The position numbers and the translations under genes were made by a program. Positions 26,431 through 34,753 of a stretch of 64,000 bases of DNA are shown here, one piece after another. This stretch comes from VXPQ01 sp965116435 (GTDB lineage: Bacteria; Bacteroidota; Rhodothermia; Rhodothermales; VXPQ01), in contig OZ220686.1 of the NCBI GenBank assembly GCA_965116435.1, forward strand, positions 2,852,001 through 2,916,000. Direction: 5' to 3'. The notes under the pieces are model-generated. The model saw nothing but the letters and a program-made list of their open reading frames with translations. It ran no database searches and was not told the origin of the DNA. Position 1 is the first letter of the stretch. Each line of letters opens with the position of its first letter.

Positions 26431-27584
26431 AAGTGCTTGCTCTGGAGCCGTGGTATGGCGGCTCCCACCGGAATTTTCTCGACGGCCTGGTAAAGCATAG
26501 CCGCCATGAGTTCCAGACGGTCACCATGACGGACCGGTTTTGGAAATGGCGTATGCACGGCGGCGCCGTCACCATGGCGCGCAAGGCCCTCAAGGCCTTC
26601 CGGAACGGTTTCGAGCCGGACGTCGTGTTCGTCACGGGCATGGTCAACTTGCCGGCTTTTCTGGCGCTTGTCCGCCCGCATCTGGGGAATGTGCCCGTCG
26701 CGCTGTATTTCCATGAGAACCAGTTGACCTATCCGTTGCCCCCGGACTCCGAGCGGGATTACACCTACGGGTATATCAACTACCTGTCCTCGCTGGCCGC
26801 CGACCGGATCGTGTTCAACTCCCGGTTCCATTTCGACGAGTTCATGGATGCGCTTCCCAAACTCTTGCGCGCGTTTCCGGACTACACCCATTTGAATACG
26901 ATGAATGCGCTTCGGAAGAAGTCCACCGTGTTGCATGTGGGCATGGACCTGGAGGCGCACGACCGCTACCGCGCTACGTATGCGCCGCCCGACTGGGGGC
27001 CTTCCATGCGTTCTCCGATCGTACTATGGAACCAGCGTTGGGAGTACGACAAGAATCCTGAGTCCTTTTTCCGGGTGATGAACCGGCTCGACGATTGCGG
27101 ATACCGTTTCCGCCTTATTCTCGCCGGGGAGCACTTCGAGGAGCAGCCCTACGAATTCGAAAAAGCGTTCGAGCGGTATGCAGACCGCATCCTGCACTAC
27201 GGCTATGCGGAGGATTTCAAGGAATACAGCCGCCTGTTGCATCGGGCGCATCTCGTGGTGTCCACCTCGATCCACGAGTTTTTCGGGATAGCCATTATGG
27301 AGGCCATTTATTGCGGTTGCCACCCGCTCCTGCCGAACCGCCTCAGTTACCCCGAACTGATTCCCGCCGCGCTGCACCGTCCGCTGCTGCATGCTCCCGT
27401 GCTGTACGAGGAGGAGCAGGACCTTTTCGAGGCGTTGTCCCGGATCATGGAAAGCGAGGAACGGCCGTTGCCCACGTCTACGCTCCAGACCATTCCGCAG
27501 GCGCTCGACTGGCGCGAGCATGTTGCGCAGTACGATGCGCTGCTGGAAGAAGTCGCTGCGGCGCCCCGGGAGGCGCGCTTGTAG
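26427..27584 (+). CDS. tRNA-queuosine alpha-mannosyltransferase-like (DUF3524/GTDC1) glycosyltransferase
   Basis: A 385-residue GT4-type glycosyltransferase whose N-terminus (LALEPWYGGSHRNFLDG) and YFHENQLTYP segment match the DUF3524/GTDC1 family. The eukaryotic member attaches mannose to queuosine in tRNA-Asp. The C-terminal half has the GT-B donor site region, HEFFGIAIMEAIYCGCHPLLP. It should act in the cytoplasm. The gene overlaps the small 83-residue gene by 4 bases. No queuosine biosynthesis genes are in the window. The family is clear; a tRNA substrate in bacteria is an inference from the family. Confidence 0.85.
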   Translation: MKVLALEPWYGGSHRNFLDGLVKHSRHEFQTVTMTDRFWKWRMHGGAVTMARKALKAFRNGFEPDVVFVTGMVNLPAFLALVRPHLGNVPVALYFHENQLTYPLPPDSERDYTYGYINYLSSLAADRIVFNSRFHFDEFMDALPKLLRAFPDYTHLNTMNALRKKSTVLHVGMDLEAHDRYRATYAPPDWGPSMRSPIVLWNQRWEYDKNPESFFRVMNRLDDCGYRFRLILAGEHFEEQPYEFEKAFERYADRILHYGYAEDFKEYSRLLHRAHLVVSTSIHEFFGIAIMEAIYCGCHPLLPNRLSYPELIPAALHRPLLHAPVLYEEEQDLFEALSRIMESEERPLPTSTLQTIPQALDWREHVAQYDALLEEVAAAPREARL

Positions 27585-27614
27585 AGGCGCCCGTTTTGCT
27601 TCCGGCGTGCGGCC

Positions 27615-28871
27615 TTACGCCATGTTTTCGACCATGGCTTCGCCGAACTCGCTGGTCTTGAGCAGCGTGGCGTCGTCCATCTGGCGTTCGAAGTCGTACG
27701 TGACCCGCTTCTGCGCAATCGTTTTTTCCAGCGAAGACACGATCAGATCGGCGGCTTCGTCCCATCCCATGTACCGGAACATCATTTCCCCGGACAGGAT
27801 GACCGAGCCGGGGTTTACCTTGTCCTGCCCGGCGTATTTGGGCGCCGTGCCGTGCGTGGCTTCGAAGACGGCGTGGCCGGTGTCGTAATTGATATTGGCC
27901 CCCGGCGCAATGCCGATGCCTCCGACCTGGGCCGCCAGCGCGTCCGAGATATAATCCCCGTTCAGGTTCATGGTCGCAATGACGCCGTATTCGTCTGGGC
28001 GCGTCAGAATCTGTTGCAGAAACGCGTCGGCGATGACATCCTTCACCACGGTGCCGTCGGGGAGTTTGCACCAGGGCCCGCCTCCGAATTCTTCGGCCCC
28101 GAATTCCCGCTGGGCCAAGCCGTAGCCCCAGTCCCGGAAGCCGCCTTCCGTGAATTTCATGATGTTTCCCTTGTGCACCAGCGTGACGCTGTCGTAGCCG
28201 CGCTGCCGGGCATAGCCGAACGCCGCGCGCACGAGCCGCTCCGTGCCTTCTTTGGAAACCGGTTTGACGCCTATGCCGCTTGTTTCCGGGAAACGGATAT
28301 TCCGGGCGCCCAGTTCGTCCCGCAGAAAGCCAATAAGTTTTTCGGCTTCCGGCGTACCCATTTCATACTCGATGCCTGCATAGATGTCCTCCGAATTTTC
28401 CCGGAAGATCACCATGTTTACCTTTTCGGGATGCTTGACTGGGGAGGGAACCCCGGCAAAATGGCGGACGGGGCGTACGCAAGCGTACAGGTCCAGTATC
28501 TGCCGCAGGGCTACGTTCAGCGAACGAATGCCTCCGCCGACTGGTGTAGTCAGGGGGCCTTTGATGGCGACGAGATGCTGGCGAATGGCTTCCAGCGTGT
28601 CGTCTGGCAGCCATTCGTCGAACCGGTTTTTGGCTTTTTCACCCGCAAACACCTCGAACCACGAGATTTTCCGCGCATCCCCGTAGGCATGCCGGACCGC
28701 CTGGTCGAAAACATGTTGTGCGGCGGCCCATATGTCCGGGCCTATGCCGTCGCCTTCTATGAACGGTATGACGGGTTGGTCCGGTACATGCAGGCGGCCC
28801 TGCTCCATGGAAATGGACTGGCCTTCGGCGGGCGGGGTCAAGTGGCTGTATGCAGGCATGGGTTTATGCAA
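27615..28871 (-). CDS. icd: NADP-dependent isocitrate dehydrogenase
   Basis: This 418-residue enzyme is close in length and text to Escherichia coli Icd (416 residues). It has the isocitrate site GGGIRSLNVALRQ with the serine that AceK phosphorylates in E. coli, the RENSEDIYAGIEYE region, GNIMKFTEGGFRDWGY, and the NADP-determining HGTAPKYAG with adjacent Lys/Tyr. It converts isocitrate to 2-oxoglutarate in the TCA cycle. It starts at the ATG at 28871 (or 28859), stands alone on the - strand, and is followed by a 370-base gap holding a repeat element. No AceK gene is visible. Confidence 0.93.
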   Translation of the reverse strand: MHKPMPAYSHLTPPAEGQSISMEQGRLHVPDQPVIPFIEGDGIGPDIWAAAQHVFDQAVRHAYGDARKISWFEVFAGEKAKNRFDEWLPDDTLEAIRQHLVAIKGPLTTPVGGGIRSLNVALRQILDLYACVRPVRHFAGVPSPVKHPEKVNMVIFRENSEDIYAGIEYEMGTPEAEKLIGFLRDELGARNIRFPETSGIGVKPVSKEGTERLVRAAFGYARQRGYDSVTLVHKGNIMKFTEGGFRDWGYGLAQREFGAEEFGGGPWCKLPDGTVVKDVIADAFLQQILTRPDEYGVIATMNLNGDYISDALAAQVGGIGIAPGANINYDTGHAVFEATHGTAPKYAGQDKVNPGSVILSGEMMFRYMGWDEAADLIVSSLEKTIAQKRVTYDFERQMDDATLLKTSEFGEAMVENMA

Positions 28872-29241
28872 TTGAAAAGCGCGTAGTACGATTCGACGGG
28901 CCTGCTAACGCGCAAAGGGCGGGGTGGGATGCACGCGTTTCGTGTAAAGCGTGTAAAATCACAGCGTCGAAAATCACCAAGGGATGCTCTGATTAAGTCC
29001 GCGAAGATCAGAGGCATCGAGGAGTGCGCTGGCAAGGAATGACGAAGCAGCGTGGCAGGCCCCACGTAATGAGGAATGACGCCGCCAGCGCACTCCTCGA
29101 TGCCTCCCGAAGGGCGCTTCACGACACCGACGACGCAAAACGCCGTGTTTTCCGATGATTTTAACGATGAAATCATTACAAACGCTATTCTCGTACGTGA
29201 AGCGCTGATCGAAGTGGATTTGATCAGTGCATCCCAAGGGG
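28872..29241. other. 370-bp intergenic region with a repeat element
   Basis: This gap between icd and the glycosyltransferase gene, both on the - strand, is mostly the repeat element at 28982-29234. The first 110 bases upstream of icd hold no gene; they include a TTTACACG pair on the - strand that may be part of the icd promoter. I see no other coding or RNA signal. Confidence 0.6.
28982..29234 (+). repeat. MITE-like dispersed repeat, longest copy (253 bp)
   Basis: Both ends are imperfect inverted repeats: GGATGCTCTGATTAAGTC at the left, and the reverse complement of GGATGCACTGATCAAATC at the right. The right half is nearly identical to 45676-45861 in inverted orientation. Inside, 29013-29033 and 29084-29104 form a perfect 21-base inverted repeat around a 50-base loop; this part is missing from the 45-kb copy. 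A small open frame (28974-29237, - strand) runs through it but is most likely non-coding. No transposase is present, so it would move, if at all, with help from elsewhere. Confidence 0.8.
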
Positions 29242-30000
29242 CTACAAGCGTCCGAACAGTTGCCGCAGCCGGAGTTCCCAGACCTTGAACGCGGCTTCGC
29301 GCACGATGGCCCGCGTCATCTTGGACTGGCCTTCCGTGCGTTCGGTAAAGATGATCGGGATTTCGAGCAGGACGAATTGTTGCCGCCAGGCCCGGAATTT
29401 CATTTCCAGCAGGAAAGAGTAGCCGTTGGAGGCGACGCGCTCGAAATCGATGGCTTCGAGTACGCGGCGATGGTAGCACATGAACCCGGCGGTTACGTCC
29501 CGTATGGGCAGGCGCGTTACGAAACGGGTGTACATCCCGGCGGAATACGAAAGGATGAGTCGGGTAAGCGGCCAGTTTACGACGCGCACGCCCTCGGCGT
29601 AGCGCGACCCGATCGCCAGGTCGGCGCGGCCCTGAAGCACGGGGGCGATCAGGCGGGAAATATCGGCGGGGTTATGCGACAAGTCCGCGTCCATGCTGCA
29701 AATAAAGGCATACTTCCTCGCCAGGGCCCAGTCGAAGCCGCGCAGATAGGCGGAACCCAGCCCCATTTTCCCTTCTCGTTCGATCAAAGAGATGCGCCCC
29801 GGGTATTTTTGCATGCGCGTCTCGACGCACCGGGCCGTGCCGTCGGGCGAGCCGTCGTCAACCACGAGCACATGCACCTGTTCGGGCAGCGTCATGAGTT
29901 CGTCGAGCACAACGGGGACGTTTTCGGCTTCGTTGTACGTGGGGATGACCACCACGGAGCGGTTCTCCCCCGAAGCATCCTGTTTACGAATCGGTTTCAC
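29242..30000 (-). CDS. Polyprenol-phosphate mannosyltransferase-like glycosyltransferase (GT2)
   Basis: A 252-residue GT2 glycosyltransferase similar in layout to dolichol-phosphate mannose synthase (DPM1): VVVIPTYNEAENVP at the start, VVDDGSPDGTA, CSMDADLSHNP with the DxD-like metal site, and GSRYAEGVRVVNWP. The C-terminal GYSFLLEMKFRAW and GQSKMT segments are also DPM1-type. It has no membrane segment, so it would act at the membrane from the cytoplasmic side, using a polyprenyl-phosphate acceptor. The product is probably a lipid-linked sugar for cell-envelope glycosylation. Its 3' end abuts the repeat element. Confidence 0.87.
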   Translation of the reverse strand: MKPIRKQDASGENRSVVVIPTYNEAENVPVVLDELMTLPEQVHVLVVDDGSPDGTARCVETRMQKYPGRISLIEREGKMGLGSAYLRGFDWALARKYAFICSMDADLSHNPADISRLIAPVLQGRADLAIGSRYAEGVRVVNWPLTRLILSYSAGMYTRFVTRLPIRDVTAGFMCYHRRVLEAIDFERVASNGYSFLLEMKFRAWRQQFVLLEIPIIFTERTEGQSKMTRAIVREAAFKVWELRLRQLFGRL

Positions 30001-30283
30001 GGGGAGCGGAGATCGGAGAAACAGCGTTACGAAATATTATTGTGATTTTTTTAGTATCTTGATCAGCTGTGCATGCTCAAGTCAGCATCTGACACAGGAG
30101 CGGGCGGGCGGTTCCGAAAGGGACGGCCGCCCCGTCGTCGGATATCGCCTGCATACGATGTCCAGGGCGACGGCATACCGTTAATTTTAGGGAAAGAGGA
30201 AACCCGCCGGATTCTATCCTGATACAAATGGGTTGACGGCCCTGTTCGTCGTTTTTGGCAAACAATTCATGTTATCATACGCC

Positions 30284-31438
30284 ATGGCCGGTGAAACGCG
30301 GAAAAAAACAAGGCAGCCTGTCGCAAAGGGCGAGGCGCAGGTCAATGGGGTTTCGGCTGTGAGCCAGAACGGCCATTCCGACATCGCCGCGGACAACGAC
30401 GCAAGCGAGGCCTGCGCCGTTTATCCGGCGGGCGCGTATACTCATGAGGAGCTCGGGCTGTCCGACGACGAGGTCCGCGCCATGTACCGCAACATGTTGT
30501 TGCAGCGCCGGTTCGAGGAGCGGGCGGCGCAGATGTACGGCAAGCAGAAGATCGGCGGTTTCCTGCACCTGTATATTGGCCAGGAAGCGGTGTCCACCGG
30601 CTCGGCGTACGCCATGGAGATCGGCAAGGATTCGGTCATCACGGCCTATCGGGACCATGGACTTGGGCTGGCGCTCGGCATGACGGCGAACGAATGCATG
30701 GCGGAGCTCTTCGGGAAAGTCGGCGGTTCGTCGAGAGGCAAGGGCGGGTCCATGCATTACTTCAAGAAAGCGCTGAACTTTTACGGGGGCCATGGCATTG
30801 TCGGCGGGCATATCGCCGTAGGCGCAGGCATTGCCTTTGCGCACAAGTACAAGGGCGACGGCGGCGTGTGTCTGACCTATTTCGGCGACGGGGCCGTGGG
30901 GCAGGGATCTTTTCACGAAGCCATGAACCTCGCAGCGCTGTACGAAACGCCGTGCGTGTTCGTGATCGAGAACAACGAGTACGCCATGGGCACGGCGACC
31001 GACCGGGCGTTTGCGCAACCGGATTTTTACCGGTACGCCCATAATTACGACATGGCTTCTGCGCTGGTCAGCGGCATGGATATTTTCAGCGTGTACAAAG
31101 CCATGGCCGATCATATCGCGCTGGCCCGGAACAACCGCCCGTCGATTATGGAAGTGCGCACCTACCGGTACCGGGGCCATTCCATGAGCGATCCGGCGCA
31201 GTACCGAACCAAAGAGGAACTGGATGCGCGGAAGGAGGAAGACCCGATCGTTCGCCTCAAGGGCTACATGCTGGATCGGGAACTGACGTCGAACGAGGAA
31301 CTGGACGCCGTGGACGACGAGGTCAAGCAAGAGGTGCTGGATTCGGTGGCCTTCAGCGAGGAGAGCCCCGCGCCGCCCATTCCCGAGATATACGAACAGG
31401 TATATGCGCAGGCCAACTATCCGTTTTTAACCGATTGA
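30284..31438 (+). CDS. pdhA: Pyruvate dehydrogenase E1 component, alpha subunit
   Basis: The 384-residue chain starts at ATG 30284; an in-frame ATG at 30269 is an alternative. The N-terminal 45 residues are a variable, charged leader. The body is E1 alpha: QEAVSTGSAYAM, AYRDHGLGLA, GKGGSMHYF, the thiamine-diphosphate motif GDGAVGQGSFHEAMN (GDG...N), and YRGHSMSDPAQYRTKEE with the phosphorylation-loop-like serine. With E1 beta and E2 it decarboxylates pyruvate to acetyl-CoA in the cytoplasm. The 283 bases before it, on the + strand, probably hold the promoter for the operon. Confidence 0.92.
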   Translation: MAGETRKKTRQPVAKGEAQVNGVSAVSQNGHSDIAADNDASEACAVYPAGAYTHEELGLSDDEVRAMYRNMLLQRRFEERAAQMYGKQKIGGFLHLYIGQEAVSTGSAYAMEIGKDSVITAYRDHGLGLALGMTANECMAELFGKVGGSSRGKGGSMHYFKKALNFYGGHGIVGGHIAVGAGIAFAHKYKGDGGVCLTYFGDGAVGQGSFHEAMNLAALYETPCVFVIENNEYAMGTATDRAFAQPDFYRYAHNYDMASALVSGMDIFSVYKAMADHIALARNNRPSIMEVRTYRYRGHSMSDPAQYRTKEELDARKEEDPIVRLKGYMLDRELTSNEELDAVDDEVKQEVLDSVAFSEESPAPPIPEIYEQVYAQANYPFLTD

Positions 31439-31450
31439 TTCGTACAGATT

Positions 31451-32434
31451 ATGGCTGTATTGCAATTTCGCGAAGCGATTCGCGCCGCCATGGTGGAGGA
31501 GATGGAGCGCGACGAGGGCATTTTTCTGATTGGGGAAGAGGTTGCCGAGTACAACGGAGCGTACAAGGTCAGCGAAGGGATGCTGGATCGTTTCGGCGCG
31601 GACCGGGTGATCGACACGCCGATCAGCGAAAGCGGGTTTGCGGGGCTCGGCATTGGGGCCGCCATGGCCGGGTTGCGCCCTGTCGTTGAGTTCATGACGT
31701 TCAACTTTTCGTTCGTAGCGTTCGATCAGCTGGTCAACAATGCGGCGAAGATTCGATACATGTCGGGCGGACAATACGGGATTCCCATCGTTTTCAGGGG
31801 GCCGAACGGCGCGGCTGGGCAGTTGGCCGCTACGCACAACACCGCCGTCGAGTCCCTGTATTCGTATTTTCCCGGCCTCAAGGTGGTGGCGCCGTCCAAT
31901 CCGGACGATGCCAAGGGGCTCCTGAAGTCCGCGATCCGGGACGACGATCCCGTGATTTTCCTCGAAAGCGAATCCATGTATGGCCTGAAGGGAGAGGTTT
32001 CGGAGGCTGCCGACTACCTGATTCCCCTCGGCAAGGCCCGCATTGCCCGGGAAGGCGACGACGTGACCATCGTGGCGCATCAGAAGAGCTACTGGCGCGC
32101 GCTGGAAGCAGCCGACCGGCTGGCGGAAGACGGGTACGCCGCCGAAGTCATCGATCCGCGGACGATCCGCCCGCTGGATATCGACGCGATCGCCGCGTCC
32201 GTCAAGAAAACGAATCGGCTTGTGGTGGTGGACGAAAGCAATCCGTTCGCCAGCTTTTCGTCGGAGGTGGCGTGTCAGGTGCAGGAGCGCGTGTTCGATT
32301 GGCTGGATGCGCCCGTCTTGCGCGTGACGGCGAAGGATGTCCCGGCTCCGTACGCCAAAAACCTGATCGAATATTATATGCCGCGCACGGAGGACATCGT
32401 AGCGGCCGCCAAACAAGTACTGTACGCACGTTGA
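31451..32434 (+). CDS. pdhB: Pyruvate dehydrogenase E1 component, beta subunit
   Basis: This 327-residue protein is the E1 beta subunit, 12 bases after E1 alpha. Typical stretches are LIGEEVAEYNGAYKVSEGM, TPISESGFAGLGIGAA, QLAATHNTAVESLYSYFPGL and VIDPRTIRPLD. Beta completes the active site with alpha and takes part in the E1-E2 contact. It is part of the same operon as E2 and probably expressed with them at equal levels. Confidence 0.93.
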   Translation: MAVLQFREAIRAAMVEEMERDEGIFLIGEEVAEYNGAYKVSEGMLDRFGADRVIDTPISESGFAGLGIGAAMAGLRPVVEFMTFNFSFVAFDQLVNNAAKIRYMSGGQYGIPIVFRGPNGAAGQLAATHNTAVESLYSYFPGLKVVAPSNPDDAKGLLKSAIRDDDPVIFLESESMYGLKGEVSEAADYLIPLGKARIAREGDDVTIVAHQKSYWRALEAADRLAEDGYAAEVIDPRTIRPLDIDAIAASVKKTNRLVVVDESNPFASFSSEVACQVQERVFDWLDAPVLRVTAKDVPAPYAKNLIEYYMPRTEDIVAAAKQVLYAR

Positions 32435-32548
32435 ATGCGAGATTGCTTTTTCGATACGTTCCTTGCGAACCCGAAAACGTTTCCCCAAGCCCCCTGAAAC
32501 CCTGCGCAAAGCACGTGCTCCCCAAGGAAATAATTCGTACGCCGGACC

Positions 32549-33835
32549 ATGCCCATTCCTGTTGAAATGCCCAAAATGAGCGATACCATGGAGGAGGGCG
32601 TCCTCGTGGCATGGCTTGCAGAGGAAGGGGACGCCGTATCGTCCGGGGATATTATTGCGCAGGTCGAGACGGACAAGGCCACGATGGACCTCGAAGTGTA
32701 TGACGACGGCGTATTGCTCAAAAGAGTGATTCCGGCGGGCGCCGCCGTGCCGATCGGCGGCCTGATCGCCGTGCTGGGCAAGGCGGGGGAGGACATTTCC
32801 GGATTGCTTGCCGGGTATGACGGCGGGGCGGGTGCGACGACGCCCGAAGCGTCTGCCGGGCCGGCGGGCGACGGAACCGCACAGCCCGTTGCGGCGGCGG
32901 AGGATGCGCCCGTAGAAACGCTCCCGGAAGGAGACGCCGGGCGGATAAAGAGTTCGCCGCTGGCTCGCCGACTGGCCCAGGAACACGGCATTGCCTTGCA
33001 GCACATTGCCGGAAGCGGCCCGGAAGGGCGCATTGTGAAGCGGGACGTCGAAGAAGCGGTTCAGAAAGGCGATTCGGCAAGGCGCGCCGAGCCGGGGTAT
33101 AGCATGCCGACCGAGGCGGTCGAAATGCCTGGCGAGGACGCCTCCGAAACCCTGCGCATTTCGCAGATGCGCAAGACCATTGCCCGCCGCCTGGCGGAAA
33201 GCAAATTCACGTCGCCGCATTTTTATGTGACCGTGGATGTGGATGTAGAGCAGGCCGTGGCGGCGCGCGCCCGCATCAACCGGCAGGCCGAGGACGAGGG
33301 CCGCGTAAAAATTTCGTTCAACGACCTGGTTACGAAGGCGTGCGCGCTGGCTTTGTCCAGACATCCCGCGGTGAATGCCTCCTGGATGGAGCAGGAGGGG
33401 GTGATTCGGCAGCATGGACAGGTGCACGTAGCCATTGCCGTCGCCATAGACGATGGATTGGTGACGCCGGTTATCCGCCATGCGGACAGGAAAGGGCTTG
33501 CGCAGATCGCCGCAGAAACCCGGGAACTGGCTCGCCGTGCGCGCGACCGTTCGTTGCAGCCCGAAGATTGGGAAGGGTCTACGTTCACGACAAGCAACCT
33601 CGGCATGTATGGCGTCGAGGAGTTTACGGCCATCATCAACCCTCCGAACGCATGTATTCTCGCCATTGGGGCGATTCGGGACGAAGCCGTGGTCAAGCAC
33701 GGTGCGGTCGTGCCCGGCAAGCGGATGAAGCTGACGCTTTCGTCCGATCATCGCGTAGTGGACGGCGCCGTCGCCGCCTCCTTTATCGGGACCGTGCGGA
33801 GCTATCTTGAAGAGCCGCTTTCCATGTTGCTATAG
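32549..33835 (+). CDS. pdhC: Dihydrolipoyllysine acetyltransferase (E2) of pyruvate dehydrogenase
   Basis: The 428-residue E2 has one lipoyl domain at the N-terminus with the lipoylated Lys43 (TDKATMDLEV), an Ala/Pro-rich linker, a peripheral subunit-binding domain at about 133-170 (SSPLARRLAQEHGI, GPEGRIVKRDVEE), and a C-terminal catalytic domain with SSDHRVVDGAVAA (His and Asp). It carries the acetyl group from E1 to CoA. It lies 114 bases after E1 beta. The E3 (lipoamide dehydrogenase) gene is not in the window. Confidence 0.93.
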   Translation: MPIPVEMPKMSDTMEEGVLVAWLAEEGDAVSSGDIIAQVETDKATMDLEVYDDGVLLKRVIPAGAAVPIGGLIAVLGKAGEDISGLLAGYDGGAGATTPEASAGPAGDGTAQPVAAAEDAPVETLPEGDAGRIKSSPLARRLAQEHGIALQHIAGSGPEGRIVKRDVEEAVQKGDSARRAEPGYSMPTEAVEMPGEDASETLRISQMRKTIARRLAESKFTSPHFYVTVDVDVEQAVAARARINRQAEDEGRVKISFNDLVTKACALALSRHPAVNASWMEQEGVIRQHGQVHVAIAVAIDDGLVTPVIRHADRKGLAQIAAETRELARRARDRSLQPEDWEGSTFTTSNLGMYGVEEFTAIINPPNACILAIGAIRDEAVVKHGAVVPGKRMKLTLSSDHRVVDGAVAASFIGTVRSYLEEPLSMLL

Positions 33836-33850
33836 CGCTTTCGGACCAGC

Positions 33851-34663
33851 ATGGTGAGCGGATTCAGGATCGCGCATGTATCGGATTTGCATTTCGGCAA
33901 GATTTCACATCAAGGCGTCGTAGGCGCGCTTGTCGATGAAATCAATGCCTCGAATGTCGATCTTGTCGCTGTAAGCGGGGACTTGACCCAGCGGGCCCGC
34001 CTCGTGGAGTTCAAAGAAGCCGCTGCGATGCTTGGCGCCCTGAAGCCCCCCGTGCTTGTCGTGCCCGGCAACCATGACGTTTCGCCGTGGTGGCAGCCCT
34101 TTCTGCGCATTTTTGCGCCGTTCGAGCGGTATCGCCGGTTTATTCAACCCGACGTTGCGCCGTTTTTCCAGACGGACGGCGTGGCGGTGCTTGGGCTGAA
34201 TTCCGCGTTTCGCTGGACGATCAAGGCCGGGCGCATCGACAAGCAGACATGCGAAGGCATTACGGAGCGTTTGGCGCCCATCCCTTCGTCCGTATTCAAG
34301 GTGCTCGTGGTGCATCATCAGCTGTCGCGCATGCGCGCGCTCTGGCTGCACGACGTGGCCCGCTATGCTCCTCGCACGCTGGATCGGGCGGGCGAGGCGG
34401 GCGTATCCCTTATTCTGTGCGGACATCTGCATGTTTCGCACGTCGAACCGCTTGAGATTACGCCCGGCGCCCATCCCGGCGCCCGGATCGTGGTCGCCGT
34501 GGCCGGGACCGCCACGAGCACCCGGGGCCGCCGCGCCTACCGTTCACGGAATCATTACAATATCATCGACATTGCGGCCGACGCCTTTTCGATAGAGGGG
34601 AGGCAGTACCTGGTCGAGACAGGCCGGTTTGCGTCGGAGGGCGTAACCCGGTTCAAACGATAG
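33851..34663 (+). CDS. Calcineurin-type metallophosphoesterase
   Basis: A 270-residue phosphoesterase with the full metal set of the family: DLHFG, GDLTQ, GNHD, VVHH and CGHLHVSH. This pattern matches the Icc/CpdA subgroup, which includes cyclic-nucleotide phosphodiesterases, but the natural substrate cannot be named from sequence. It starts 15 bases after E2 and in the same direction, so it may be the last gene of the pdh operon. Confidence 0.88.
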   Translation: MVSGFRIAHVSDLHFGKISHQGVVGALVDEINASNVDLVAVSGDLTQRARLVEFKEAAAMLGALKPPVLVVPGNHDVSPWWQPFLRIFAPFERYRRFIQPDVAPFFQTDGVAVLGLNSAFRWTIKAGRIDKQTCEGITERLAPIPSSVFKVLVVHHQLSRMRALWLHDVARYAPRTLDRAGEAGVSLILCGHLHVSHVEPLEITPGAHPGARIVVAVAGTATSTRGRRAYRSRNHYNIIDIAADAFSIEGRQYLVETGRFASEGVTRFKR

Positions 34664-34753
34664 GCCGCCTGCGCGTTTTTCTGCTGCTTCGTTTTCTTTT
34701 CCCGTTTTCCGGGCCTATTTTCCTGTGCGTAGCTCGTCAGCAAGAGGGATGAC

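Noticed and set aside
28974..29237. 87-codon open frame in the repeat element
   Set aside because: It follows the repeat boundaries, and a related frame recurs in the 45-kb copy at the same place, so it reflects the repeat rather than a gene. A repeat-encoded peptide cannot be fully excluded.
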